DNA of 64,000 nucleotides from Heliocidaris erythrogramma (GCA_025617745.1 CM046870.1:5581618-5645617), one strand, 5' to 3'. Counted from the first letter of the stretch, positions 35,452 to 48,024 are shown. Made by a program: numbers and translations. The notes: a model not told the origin generated them from the letters alone.

Positions 35452-38400
35452 ATGATGTTCATCCTGATTGGTTTAGCCGAGGTACTTTGCGTATTGGCCT
35501 TGGTATTGGTCGGCATATGGATGGGCGTGTACCGAGGGGGCGTGGCTTGGGATGGCTCCACCTCCGAATGCAACCTCCATCCCATCATGATGACGCTTGG
35601 TCTCATTGTCTTCAACGCCAATGGTAAGGAAGATGGTATAAGGCAATTTCTGAAGGACTGACATAGAAACAGTAACGGGTCCAGGGGGGCACTGCGGTAC
35701 CCCCCCCCCCCCCCCCCCCCGAGGGAAAAATGTGGCATATCTTATGTACACATTTCATTACAAATAAATGAATGTACAATGTTGGAACTTTTAGAACGAT
35801 TATTATTGTCAAAGGATTATTGGACTCTTGCCCGCCCGCCCCGTCCCCCCCCCCCCCCCTTGCTGGGCACTGAAGTGTGGATCCGCCGCTGAGAAGAGTC
35901 TACTTAAAGTGAATACGATTAAAGTGTATATTAATCTAATTTAGGTTGTAGCCAAAATACCCCTTGATAATTCAAAAGATGGGTGAAGAAATGATCGATT
36001 TTCCAAAAAAAAAAGGAAATTTGTGTATACCTATAACATGGTTTTCTGGCTGAAAACAAGTATATAGATTTCTAAATAAATTAACCACCCGATTTAACAC
36101 GGAAACAAGGACACAAGATAATTGTAGATTGTGAAATTGGATGTGAACATGTTGTGATTTTACACTGTCTGCAGCCATGTAGTTGTTCTCACTGTGAATA
36201 CCTTTTGTTCTACACTGTGTGCACATTGTTGGTCATTGGGTTTACACTGTGCTCACACTCTAGTAATGTGTATTATATACAGTGTGTTTACACTTTGTTC
36301 TCACTATTGGTCAATATTTTCACATTTTGACACTGTACGTGTTTTATGTTGTATTGTCCACATTGTCCACGCGGTGAGTCAATGTATTCACACAGTGACC
36401 CTGTGTTTTATACCGTGTTCTCATTGTTCACACTGTACGTCAATGTTTTTTATGTTTTGTTCTCAGTGTTTACACTGTGAGTCAATGTGTTCACACTATA
36501 TGACACGGTGTTTTATGCTTTACTCACATTAATTGTGGCACTATTTGCTGTGTCCACACTGTGTTCCCACCGTAATACTGTGCTTTTATGCTGTTTACAT
36601 TGTTCACACTGTAGGTAGGTAGGTAGGTAAATGTGTTCACACTGTGATACTGAGTTTATGATGTGTACATACTGGAGTCAATGTGGTCACACTTCACCTT
36701 GCTTTTGTTATTTTCACTGTGACTCACCGTGTTCCCATCGAACTCACAACTGCTTTTCTAGAAGTATGAATTATGACAGTATCCCTACCATCCTCATAAA
36801 TCACCATGGAAACCCATATTCCTCCTTCTGTTTCCCATTTAGCCTTGATGATGTACCATGCGTGCCGACGGACACCTCATACTTGGGTCAAAGTGGCACA
36901 CGCCCTCTTACACTGCCTGGCCCTGTTCTGCGCATGCGTAGCTATGACGGCGGTATGGCAGTACCATGAGGCTAATGGTTTACCAAGCGTCTACTCCATC
37001 CACAGCTGGATCGGAATAACTGTCTTCATCCTTTTTGCAATTCAGGTAAGGCGGAGATAATGACACGCGCGTTCGTTTGCTTGTTTGTTTGTTGTTATTG
37101 CTTTTTGACAAAATGGAGCTGTTTCTATTTCTAAGTAGTAAATAGGGGCCTACAGCTGATCATCACACTTCAATAGAAATGTTATTGGATAATGTTAATG
37201 GTGTCCAAAAATTTTCCATGTTATTGAGAACCCAAGACAATGTACGTAGCTTTAAATCATCCTTATTCTGTTGCACATCAGGCATCATTTCGACCATTAC
37301 CTGCGCTAATCGAGCCTGTGAAGGCAATAAGCCCATGCACTGTTTTTTAAAAGCATGCGCTCTTTGCGCTCATCGTTTTGCATTCACTTTTTAGGCCCGG
37401 CTCACACGAGGCGTCATAATGATCGAGTGCGTCAGTACCTGCGCTAATCAAGCCTGCACGTGAAGACAGTTATTAAAAGTATTGTTTGCATGCACTGTTC
37501 ATTTTTGCAATCCCTTTAAAACGATAGCACACCTTACGATCGTTCTGTGATCCGATTTCCGAAGAAAATGTAATATCATTTGCACAGGCTTAGCCAGATT
37601 TTTCAATGGGGGGGGGGGGGCATACGTGAAGGATCCAACTGCATAGCCAGGATTTCGTTTTAGGGGGGCGGTTGTGAGCGCACGAAGAGTGCGAAATAAT
37701 TGGTGATGAGCACGCAAAGCGTGCTCCCCAGGGGTGGGTACATGGAGAGCGGAAAGTTATTTCGACGTCTGGACTGCTTTTCAGTTATTTGGACGTAATA
37801 CTGCACTGTAACAGGGATGGGTGCAGGGAGGAGGAGTTTCCCACTTCCCGCGCAAAGCGCGAAAGCTCTGTATAGCAAATTTGAAAGAAAGATTAACGGC
37901 TTGTATATAGCAATTTTTTAGGCGGAAAGTGTATAATTCGACGCCCTGACTGCTTTTCAGTTATTTTTGACGTAATACTGCACTGTATGTGCAGGGAGGA
38001 GGTTTCCCCCTTCCTGCGCGAAGCACGAAAGCTCTGACGTTTTGCATCAAATTTGGGAGAAAGATTAACGGCTCGTATACATTTTTTTAGGCGGAAAGTT
38101 ATAGTTCTACGCCCTGAATGCTTTTCAGTTATTTAGACGTAATACTACACTGTATGTAACAGGGGTGGGTGCAGACAGGGGAAGTTTCCCCCTTCCCGCG
38201 CGAAGCGCGAAATCTCTGACGCTTTAGCACCTTTTCTTTAGGCCGAATGTTAGTTCGACGCCCTGGGTGCTTTTCAGTTATTTTGGACGCAATACTGCAG
38301 TTTGTAACAGGGGTGGGTGCAGGGAGGGGGAGTTTCCCGCCTCCCGCCCGAAGCGCGAAAGCTCTTACGTTTTAACAAATTTGAGAGAAAGATAACGGCT

Positions 38401-41329
38401 CGTAGCAAACAATTTTTTTTAGGCGGAAAGTTACAGTTCGACGCCCGGACTGCTTTTCAATTATTTGGATGCAACATTTCACTCTGTGTAACAGGGGTTG
38501 GTGCAGGGAGAGGAGAGTTATTTCCCCCTTCTCGCGCGAAGCGCGAAAACTTAGTTTTAGCAACTTTTGAGAGAAAGATAAGGGCTTGCATATAGCAGCT
38601 ATTTAGGCCCTTTTCTTTCACTTCCCCCGCTTTTTCGCTCTCGCTTTTTTTTTTTTAGTGGGTACGCCAGTGATCATTTTAAAATCATTTTAAAACAAAA
38701 AAATATTTTTAATAGAGGGTCTGAATAGTCATACAGATAGTAAAATCGATAATACGGCCTTTGCCGAGTTTTCTAGTCGGTGGAATGGCCAAATCGGCTC
38801 CGAGTCGTAGTGACGTCACAAAAATCGTACGACTGCCTACGATTTGAAACTAAATTTGCCCTTATTCCCTGTAGAAAGCCGACAGCTCACCAAAACCCTA
38901 TGTTTATATTACATTTCAGAACCTGAATAGGGTAGATTTCATTTGTTAAAATGCCAGTATTTAATGCCATATCAACTTATTTCACAAATCGGAGACCAAT
39001 CGTAAGGTGTGCGGTGACCTTTACGAGGCGCAAAAGACCGTACAAGTCACTGATGCGGGCCTAACGTCAGCACGATGACGCCTCGTGTGAGCCAGGCTGA
39101 AGTTTAATCCACTACCATTTCCGTCTCTATATACAATGGGTGATGGGACTATGCATATTCGCCTTTCCATGTGCTACTCTTCAACAACGGGATAGATACA
39201 AGCCCCTTCACGTTTTCTTCGGGGTCTTTATTTTTGGAGGCGCATGTGCTACCGCCCTCATTGGCATCGAGGACAAGCTGATGCTGACCATGTGAGTATT
39301 GACAAAATTTATAATATTCCGTTCTTGTAGCATTATGGTACAACGTCCCTATGCCCTTCCAAATAGCTTTGCAAATTATTACCCCGGCTTTCGCTCCGCA
39401 GACATTGTTACCATGCAGCGTATACAAGTATCTTTTTTTTAGGAATAATCCTACCAGGTACCCATATATCTTTCCTTCAAATACGGTGTGGCAAATGTAG
39501 ATTAATGCCCTTACCAAAGGACGTTGGTGCCGAGGCAAGAAACCGCACCCCATACATTTCGGGTTCATAATAAGGATAACTTATCCACAATTCTACACTG
39601 TCGAGAACTTCCAAACAGGTCGTCTCATCACTAAAATAAATTTTGAAAATATGCAACCCAACCTCCAACCCAACCGCATTGGCGGATCCAGGGGTGGGCC
39701 GAATGTGCCGCCCCCTATGAGAAGGAAAACATCGGTAAATTACATCGTGAGATAAGGAAGAAGTTGTATGCTGTTAAAAAAAGACATCCCATAAGCAGGA
39801 GGGATAACGATAACGATGATGAAACCGGTTAATGATGTAGCAAAGATATATATCAGCCACTAGCCAGTTCGTAGGTACAATCTGAGCTTGAGTAGACAAA
39901 GATCGTTCTGTACTGTACCAAACTGTAAAACCCACTGACACGATTACGCACGACTGGTGATATGTTCTTGTGCTAAATAATGGAGAATCTGATTAGTATA
40001 GCACCTATAAGAACATGTTCCAGTCGTTCGTAAAGTCGTTCGTAACTTTACGAACAGCTTTATGAAACGCCCCCGGTCATGTAATCATTATTCAATAGAC
40101 CTGTTTACAAAGCTATTCAAATTTATGGATGTTACTTTGAATCCGGTTTGCATACATTACTTGTTGCTCTGTCTGACAAGCCTTTGACAAGCTTTCAGGT
40201 TGTCAAGAACAACCTTTGTTTTAAAAGTACGCATAACATTTTTTCCTATTTTTGTAAACAGGTCTATTATGCACCAATGGTGCATTCCATGATACCCATG
40301 CGGAAGCATTCTTTTCAGAAGGGGGAAAAGATCGAAGGCTATTGGCAAAAATCACCTCTGTCAGTTTGGGAGTGATTATTCTAAAACGCAAGAAAAGAAC
40401 AGAAATGTGGAAAATTGGGGTCATTTTACTTTGTGAGAACTGGTCTATTGGATCCGAAGAAAATCGGTGATGACGGCTTCTTGGCACAAATCAGTGAGAA
40501 ACACAATGACATCTGTGAACAAAGTATTTAAAGGATCAATCATACAAAGTGTTCAAAGCGATTTAAAACACTTAAATTTCACAATAAGAAGAAGCCTAGG
40601 TCACATTTTGACCGCGATAACGATAACGAGATTTTCATTTAAGGTACACCCAACTAGATGTGTGTCTGCTAGGCAGCTCTAGGGTATACCTTTGATGACT
40701 AATCGAACAAATGTTACGCAGGCTTAAGGGTTGTACATGTACTTTGATATTATTATGCAAACCTGCCGGAAAGAACGCAGTGTCCCACGGTATGTTTACA
40801 GTGTGAAATCATCTTTGCACTGTTAGATTCGAGCGTTTTAACATTGTGAATCATACAAATTATCTTCACAATGTAAGTGGGTAAATTCACACTGTAAAAC
40901 TGAGCATCACTATGTGAACACTGTGGTAAACCACATTGTGGACACTGTGGAGGTGTCCACAGTGTAAAATCATCTTCACACTATTAAATTTGAGCGTTTT
41001 AACATTGTGAATCACATCTTCACAGAGTCGACTATGTGAACACACTGTGGGACACTGCGTTCTTTCCGGCGTTCTTTTTTATATATAAGACTCTCTTCCC
41101 TCTCTTTAATAGATCCACGACGTATTCTTCCCGTCCACCCGAAGCCTACATCGCCAACTTCTTTGGTTACGTCATACTCTCTTTGGCGGCTGTTGTGACA
41201 TTTGTTGTGACCTTTCCCCCATGGAAGAGACCTGAAGACGTTGCGTCAGAGTGGCAGCCCATCGTGTCTTCTGCTCCTGCAAGGAGCTTGAACTTACATG
41301 ACTTAGAACCACCCAGTTCCAATTTGTAG
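35452..41329 (+). CDS. CYB561: Cytochrome b561 (transmembrane ascorbate-dependent reductase), copy B, four exons
   Basis: The family passes electrons from cytosolic ascorbate across vesicle or plasma membranes through two b haems. Exons: 35452-35623, 36843-37045, 39137-39291 and 41113-41329 (TAG). Phases are consistent, giving 747 nt and 248 residues, as usual for the family. Hydrophobic helices carry all four haem histidines: NLHPIMMTLG (exon 1), KVAHALLHCL and YSIHSWIG (exon 2), KPLHVFFG (exon 3). Exon 1 also has the family motif YRGGVAWD; exon 4 has YSSRPPEAYIANFFG and the last helix, then WKRPED and a polar tail. Donors are all GT. The exon 3 acceptor reads 'tatacaa' (AA at 39135-39136) where copy A has AG, so normal splicing of this copy is doubtful. 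An AATAAA at 41426-41431 may be the polyadenylation signal. A 5' UTR acceptor 'tttttaaag' may lie just upstream of the ATG. Confidence 0.9.
36130..36730. repeat. CACTGTG/GTGTTCACAC-rich array in CYB561 intron 1, copy B
   Basis: This is the counterpart of 4640-5250. Irregularly spaced words such as 'gtgttcacactgt' and 'gtgagtcaatgt' fill about 600 bases. A local 'gtag' microsatellite (36611-36628) is found only in this copy. Open frames across it are not genes. Confidence 0.8.
37640..38610. repeat. Tandem repeat of about 150-180 bp in CYB561 intron 2, copy B (about 5 units)
   Basis: Units are marked by 'cgcgaagcgcgaaa' cores at about 37845, 38013, 38197, 38343 and 38530, plus a partial unit at about 37690. 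They share 'cttttcagttattt', 'gtaacaggggtgggtgcaggg' and 'gagagaaagat' words. Copy A has about three units, so the array has changed length since duplication. Confidence 0.8.
40763..41071. mobile_element. MITE made of CACTGTG words, CYB561 intron 3
   Basis: The ends 'gccggaaagaacgcagtgtc' and 'gacactgcgttctttccggc' are inverted repeats. The interior repeats 'cacactgtgaa', 'aacactgtgg' and 'gagcgttttaacattgtgaa' (twice). The words are those of the intron 1 arrays, so those arrays may derive from this element family. It ends about 40 bases before the exon 4 acceptor. Confidence 0.75.
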
Positions 41330-41913
41330 ATTAGATTGACCGTGTAGCTTCATGGATTGACTAACGACATCTATTCAGTGAATAAGATTTAATTGTATAT
41401 GATTATATAACTAAAGATAAAATCAAATAAATATATCACAATGTCAAATGCAAACGAGTGCATCAATTATTGTAAACTGTTGACGTCATTTCACTAAAGG
41501 GTCAAAATCTTTGTTCATTCCCTTCGCTTGTTCAATTTTATAAACTGAAAAGTAAATATTTGGGACAGCGCTGTCAATTCCCCTGCAGAAAATGTAGCCG
41601 TATGCCCTTGCAAATCTTTTAATTATTGCTACTATACTCTACAGCATACATGTGTGTATTATATACGATTGTGTTCTTTGTTGTGTTTTACCGCAGAAAT
41701 GATATGTATTGTATGAGTCATTTACGTTGTTGCGTCGCCTTATCATTTAGGATATTCACTTGCTTGAGCTTTACGACGAAACAATCAAAATAAGTATCTA
41801 TTTGGAGTTAGTATTAGACAATTTAACAAGAATATTTATCAATCGTTTACTAGAATTTTGATGATTTTTATTACAAGGCTTTAACTGATGAATATTTAGG
41901 TACCATTTTGTAA

Positions 41914-42216
41914 AATCAGCACTGATTTTCTTATTTACTAGATAAATCTATATACCTACCTATTACGCTAGTCTCCGACTACGCTACCCGTTCGAGAACT
42001 TTAACACAAATGAGTCACAATATTGTGCGCACCCCCGTAATCCCATTGTTATCCCCTTCGCCACTCACCCGCAGTAATACGCAACGGCCATCTTCCTCTA
42101 TTGCGAGCAACCCAAGAGTAAAACATGTTGCTTGCAAGTCGAGGGGAAGGAGGGAGGGTGATAGGAAGGTATATAGATTTATCTAATAAATAAGAAAATC
42201 AGTGCTGATTTTACTA
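41914..42216. repeat. Foldback around the left DIRS terminal repeat
   Basis: 'aaaatcagcactgattttct' at about 41916 and 'agaaaatcagtgctgatttt' at about 42195 are complementary. So are 'agataaatctatatacct' and 'aggtatatagatttatct' (41943-41960 and 42168-42185). The left terminal repeat thus sits in the loop of a further inverted repeat. DIRS elements carry internal complementary regions, but this one lies at the terminus and may be a rearrangement. Confidence 0.65.
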
Positions 42217-45200
42217 ATTTACTGCAATAAATCATTATGCTAGACCAGCACACATTAAAAACCGGGTGGCATGTTTTAAGTGAAGAAAGGAACAGGATTA
42301 CAACGAAGACACTGCCGCCTTCAAGGTGGCTGACGCAAATAATTCCTCTCCTGCAGGGACATCCCTATAAAGTTAACAAGAAATGAAGGAATTGGGCGAA
42401 CGCCAATAGGCGGCCCTCAAAATATCATTAAGCGTCACACCTTGAAAAGGGGCCCAGGAAGTGCTAACACTACAAGTGTCATGAGCATGTGGCTTACTAT
42501 CTGATAAGAGAGCCTTTGGGCCGGCGGCCCGAATAGCTTCGATAATCCATCTGTAAATATGGTATCAAGAGAAGCAGGAGAAAAGGGGCTCTCGAGTGAT
42601 CAGAAACAACTGATCATCTTTGCGACATGTCTTAGTCTTATCAATATACCAAACCTTGTCCTCACGTACTGACGAGAAGTCAGATAGTGGACACAAGAAA
42701 AACTTCAACAGGGCCAGAAGAAGCCGTCTGGTTCTTGGCAATGAAAGAAGCTTAGGAATCAACCTAACACCTTTTCTCTCCCAACGAACATGACCGGGAG
42801 TAAGACAGAAAGACGGGAATTGAAATTTCCCTCGTAGAGACTCTACGACTGGACATTACAAAGTCTGTGGCCCTTTCAGAAAGACCTGACTGTCTTGCAG
42901 ATTCCCCGAAAGGGGCCAAGCAGTCAAATGAAGGGACGCTGGTCTGCGGTGAAGAATCCCCGAAAGGGGTTGCGACACCAGATCCGTACTCAACGGAAGA
43001 AGAAACGGTTGAGCCACGAGAAGGCTCACTAACTCCGGGAACCAATTCCTCCTGGGCCAAAAGGGAGCTACCACAAGCACCCGAGCCCGATCTTCCCTGA
43101 TCTTCTGCAAGACTCGCGGAATCAGCGGGAAGGGAGGAAAAGCAAACCCTCGAAGATTCTCCCAACTAACAGAGAATGCATCCTGAGCCCAAGCCTCCGG
43201 GTCGCGAACACGGGAGCAGTACCGCGGTTGAGAGCTGACACAAAAATGTCTACCTCCAGCGGGCCCCAGCAATTGTAAATGAGGGGAAAGACCTCTGGAT
43301 GGAGCTTCCATTTTGATGGAAGACACCTGCCCGGGATAGGAAGTCCGCAATGAGGTTTTCCTGACCGGGGATGAAAGAGGCAACAGGTATGATCGCCATG
43401 GGACGACACCACTTCCACAGTTGTGCTAAGGCAACCAGGTTGGCAGAACGAGTGCCTCCCTGCCGATTGATATAAGCCGCAACTGTGACATTGTCCATAA
43501 GAATCAGAACTGAACGACTGAAAAGTCGACTTCTGAAGTGAAGCAGAGTTTAAGAAAACTGCCATGAATTCCAGGACATTGATATGGGGTAGAGTCCCAA
43601 GATGAGACCAATCCCCCGAAACCGTACTGCCGTTGCAATGTACACCCCACCCTAGCCGAGAGGCATCTGTCGAGACTTGAGATCGACGGAAGGGGGGGGG
43701 GGGGTACGGAAGGACTTGCCTCGCGCGAGAAACGCCGCATTCGCCCTTTTTTTTTGTTGAAGATATCGCGATGAAATTTCATAATAACTTGGCCTCTGTT
43801 GCCCTTCAGTTTTGACCTACTTCAAAATTTAATCACATTGTCTTCCTAGTCGTTTGATGCAGTTGAATGACCTCACATTGTTTTTTTTATCTATTTTGAA
43901 ATGTTGAATTGTTTTTTTACAGTCGTGTATCAATCAGATTATGATTATTTACGTCTGGGTCCGACCTTTAATATCACCATCTAAAAGACGTGACTCAGAC
44001 TCGATCTAGGGTTCTCTGAGTCTGCCTCAGTTTATAACTCCCACTTTTGGCTGGATTACAAGGCCTATTGCTTTTGCTGTGTATCTTTTATCATTCTTGT
44101 CCTATTTATATTTGAATTATCCTTTTATAATTCATCATGTATCAGCTATTAGCTGTCATCTTGAACATTGTTCAATAAAAGCATATCAAATCAAGTGTGA
44201 ACGTCATATCTCTTATGTAATAGTATGCATATACAGCATACTAGCCAGTGGAACTTTTTTTGTACTTGTATGAAAGAGTTTGGAACTTATAGTGCACATG
44301 ATGCAATTTCAGGTGCGATTTTTCTTAGTTAACATTTTTTTTCTTTTTAAACATTTGTTTAACCTTTTATACAGTAATACAAATATGTACAAGCCAACCA
44401 CTTTTGGTTTTAATCATGTCAACGGTTATCCTTAAGACGTTTAGATACTGTTGATGATATTTCCACCTATTTTCAACAATATAGTGGAAAATCAAATTTT
44501 AACATTTCTTCAATATATTCATGTTAACAGTAAAATTTTGCATGGATATTATATTAGTATTATTCTTTTACAGGCACAAAGAAACGCAATAATGACCATG
44601 CTTTGGCATGTAAGTGTATCATTATAATTACACTCATTGTTTTATTACATCTTGTGTAATAGTATGCATACCAGCTTGTTGAACTTTTTCGTACTTTTAC
44701 TGTATGAAAGAAAGCGTTTGGAACTTATAGTGCACATGATGCAATTTCAGTTGCGATTTCCTTAATAGATATGCATATAGAGCATATCAATAAAGTCTAT
44801 TTTTTTTAATCATACCATTACCGTGTCCGATATTGTCTTTATTATCGCGTGCGACGATTAATGACTGGTATGCACAAAAAATATTAGTGCTGTTCCTTTT
44901 GAAATTTGATTTACAGTATATGCCATTTCACTCTTCTCAGATACATAACTGTTTGATATCTTCGCCGACTGTCGCCGAGGAGTAATGGTTTGCCACAGTA
45001 ATGATCCCTTAGTACGGCTCCTGGCTTCCTGCAAGAGCCGACGCATGCTAATAAGGATTCACGAAACTCAGTGTTTAGGGCGGATTTCGAGGAAGTTAGC
45101 GTACATGACCATAATGACACCATCAGAAACAGACGTTAGTTGTTACCGAACAAAAGATGAATAAGTAGCCCCTCGAAATCATATGTGTCAAATTTTAAAT

Positions 45201-46475
45201 ATTTTCTTTCGGAATTTTGAAACTTTATTCATTATAATATGATCTGTATCAAACTTTCAGAATGTTCTTCCGGCGGGAGTGAAAGCCCTTTATATGCTTT
45301 TGCACCCCCCCCCCCCCCCCCCCTCCAGATCGAGAGTCAGATACGCCATTTGTCACCATTATTTTGGCAATATGTAGCTCCGTAGAGCACCCATAATAGT
45401 TGGCTCGAGTTTTCCCATCAGCTGGCAAAAGCAACAGCCCGGGTAGCACTCGTTCCCCCATACGGCATCGGCCGGGGGCGAGGGTATGAAAACCCAGACC
45501 AACATGGGCGGTGCCCGTGAGCTGCCCCGCAGTAGTGGCACGAATCTCCCCTAGCGGATCAATGCGCTTGACGCATCCGTTCGGGAAACAGACGTCCCCC
45601 CTTCTGGTCGGTACGACCAGGGGATTGGATTTATGATATCCAAACCACTAGAATTTGACGCCACCCGCCCCGAAGCCACGGGCTTCAGGGTTGGCGTCCC
45701 AAGCTTAACTAAAGCCACCCGCCCCCGAAGCCGCGTGCTCCGAGGCTGGCAAACTCTGCGGGGTAACACCACTGGGCAACTTACCTGCAGCCCTCCTCAC
45801 TCCCCCATGTTCGAAAGTACTCGGGAGAGTTCTGGAGGGCCGAGTCGTCTTGCTAGACGACTCTTCGGAAGAAGCAGGTCTCCGTGACCTAACTGCTTCT
45901 TCTTCCGAACTCATATTGCTGCAATAAAACAGACAATAAAAGTATACAAAAATATTTGAAATACTTTATAGAAAGCAGGCAATATTAAACCTAAAAATTT
46001 TGGGGATACGCACAAAATTCTACAAACAAACACCGTATTACAAACACCAAAACTAGAACGATCGGGGCAAACGGAAACACCAGCAAAACACACAGAAATA
46101 ACCACGTGGGGCTGGTCGTTAAAAGTAAATTAACTGAAAAGGAACATAAAATTTCCCTTGCAAAAGGCAAAAAGTGACATAAAAACACAAGAGTACTATA
46201 ATCTAGAACGAAAATAAGTACAGAAAAGTGCTTTAAAGGGCGTAAAAGCGCTCTGAAAAGATACAAAATGACCTGAAATAAGGAGCGCCGTGACTCCACA
46301 ACCTAACTCGACGGGAGCGAGCAAGAAAGAGGAAGATGGCCGTTGCGTATTACTGCGGGTGAGCGGCGAAGGGGATAACAATGGGATTACGGGGGGTGCG
46401 CACAATATTGGGACTCATTTGTGTTAAAGTTCTCGAACGGGTAGCGTAGTCAGGAGACTAGCATATAATAGGTAG
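41956..46475 (-). mobile_element. Defective DIRS-type (tyrosine recombinase) retrotransposon
   Basis: Inverted terminal repeats lie at 41956-42099 and 46328-46475 (core 'ctacgctacccgttcgagaa'). On the minus strand an RNase H region occupies about 43690-43250 (TDASRLGWG, NVLEFMAV, MDNVTVAAYINRQGGTRS, FIPGQENLIADFLSR). This is followed by VEVDIFVSALN-like and WAQDAFSVSW segments, then a tyrosine recombinase tail near 42650-42380 (IIEAIRAAG, then HAHDTCSVSTSWALF). The recombinase frame is shifted, and the usual HxxR arginine reads cysteine (TGT). The reverse transcriptase is missing: sequence passes from a G run at 43691-43703 into unrelated AT-rich DNA (43780-45240). A gag-like remnant may lie at 45500-46100. 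The element is inactive. Confidence 0.82.
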
Positions 46476-47080
46476 TATTATGATTTATTGCAGTAAATTT
46501 ATACCAACCAAACAAATGGAAAAAAAATGGTCAAGGTAGACAACGCTTATAATTTATTCTTGTTTCAAAACATAACACAGGAAAGTTATCTCGAAGCAAT
46601 ATTGAATGAAAGTATTATACACACGTAAAAATGGCCCGTATTCTCAAGAGCGGATGAAACTACACCCGTTTTATTTTAATCCACTGCTTTATGGGTAGCA
46701 AAGTGTCAATATTACTATTTCATTTTTTAAAAATGATGAAATTCTGTAACGAAATATATATATATATGAAATTCATTCAGTCGGAAAATTAAACTGTTAA
46801 AATCAATTTCTGATTTGATTTTCATTTAATCAGAGAAAAGCACTCTGTCGGAGGGGGTGTATAGGTTGACATGATGCCCTCCATATATATAAGAGGACTG
46901 TAAAAATCGGTCTAAATTTAGTCTGCTTAATTTTGTGAATACCGCACATTTGATTTAGGAAGTTGAAAGTAGCTTGGTGTAATTTCACATAAATTGTGAT
47001 AAAAACCACTTATACGCCTATACACAGTAGCGTAGGCAAATACCATAGCGCCCAAACTCATGAGCGAAAATAATACACAC

Positions 47081-47214
47081 CTGGGCCGTGTAACATAAAG
47101 CTTTATATTGATCGTATGATTGATATTTACGATCAATCCCATTGACTACAATGTACAATCAAACGTAAAAATCAATCGTAAGATCAATTTCAAGCTTTAT
47201 GTTACAGGGCCCAG
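47081..47214. mobile_element. MITE with tgggcc...taacataaagc ends
   Basis: The ends 'ctgggccgtgtaacataaag' and 'ctttatgttacagggcccag' are inverted repeats, with 'gatcgtatgattgat' mirrored by 'atcaatcgtaagatc' inside. It belongs to the same structural class as the gggccc MITEs at 17885 and 18427. Confidence 0.8.
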
Positions 47215-47665
47215 AGAGTTGAAATTGATCCAGCTTGATCGCAAGTCCTCCAATGAATTGCAAACTTAGAAAGTCCTTTGTACAAAGTTGTGATTGATAT
47301 CAAGTTGCAACTGGTTTGGATAAATCGCAACTGTTTATAAGACGGGGGACAAATTAATTCCCATATTAACTGATTCAGAAGTCGTGATATATTTTTTCTC
47401 GATGAACTTAACCCAGAATTAGTTGCCAAAGTTGTGTCATCCTACCAATAAATGAATTAAAAGAAACCTTGCTGGTTATCTTTCACCAATTTACTAATAA
47501 GAATATCTTACAAAATCATGACGGATCATAAATTTTGTCTCCAAAGTGACATCAGCTTAAATAATAGGCATTACACAACTCATACTATTTACTCCTGCCG
47601 CTGCTACTACTAACACTGCATGTAGTACAGCTGCTACTACTATACTACTCCTACTATTACTACTA

Positions 47666-47707
<42 letters not shown>

Positions 47708-47892
47708 ATATTACTACTTCTACTATTATTATTACTATATTATATTCCACATACTAAGAAACATCTTTTGTGAATATATTCGGGCCTAAATCACAAATGT
47801 TTTTTTTCGAGAACTAGAGAATAATTGTCTTTCTCGTACCAGTTAAATGTTTCAGATGCGGAATATAAAGCAAATAATCACCTTTTGATTTC

Positions 47893-48024
47893 AGGCGATG
47901 AGACGTACTATCACTTCCTCGGCGATCTGAATGTATAACGCTATCTTTCCTCAGCTTCGCTTCGGAAAGATATAGCTACATCCAGATCGCCTCGGAAGTG
48001 ATAGTTTGTCCCATCACCTTCACC
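47893..48024. repeat. Foldback element of about 130 bp
   Basis: 'ggcgatgagacgtactatca' is mirrored by 'tgatagtttgtcccatcacc', and 'cctcggcgatctg' by 'cagatcgcctcgg'. A short central region contains 'tttcctcagcttcgcttcggaaa'. Confidence 0.75.

Larger units (their letters stand above)
32012..35928 (+). repeat. Direct duplicate, B copy: CYB561 upstream region, exon 1 and 5' part of intron 1
   Basis: This matches 48503-52373 in the same orientation with a few percent divergence and indels. The shared stretch starts at 'aatatcaaatatccagg' and ends at 'gattaaagtgta'. It includes the tRNA-derived sequence at 33367-33450 and CYB561 exon 1. The main indels are a MITE present only in B (33742-34021) and a CT-rich expansion present only in C (48686-48955). 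Confidence 0.92.
35929..39865 (+). repeat. Inverted-duplicate partner (copy B) of 2000-5481
   Basis: This is the plus-strand counterpart of copy A, covering the rest of CYB561 intron 1, exon 2, intron 2, exon 3 and the start of intron 3. Its first base abuts the last base of the B/C direct duplicate (35928). Copies A and C together therefore tile copy B without overlap or gap. Confidence 0.9.

Noticed and set aside
36194..36532. Cys/His/Ser-rich frames in the CACTGTG array (also 4632-5234)
   Set aside because: They are low-complexity translation of TGTGTTCACACTG words inside CYB561 intron 1, with no conserved motif.
36631..36969. Longer open frame running into CYB561 exon 2 from upstream
   Set aside because: It is in a different frame from the haem-histidine motifs. 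The 'cccatttag' acceptor at 36842 and phase 1 match with exon 1 define the real exon.
45551..45914. Possible gene in the GC-rich block with charged and serine-rich frames on both strands
   Set aside because: It lies between the terminal repeats of the DIRS element and is better explained as a gag remnant. No motif allows a firm call.
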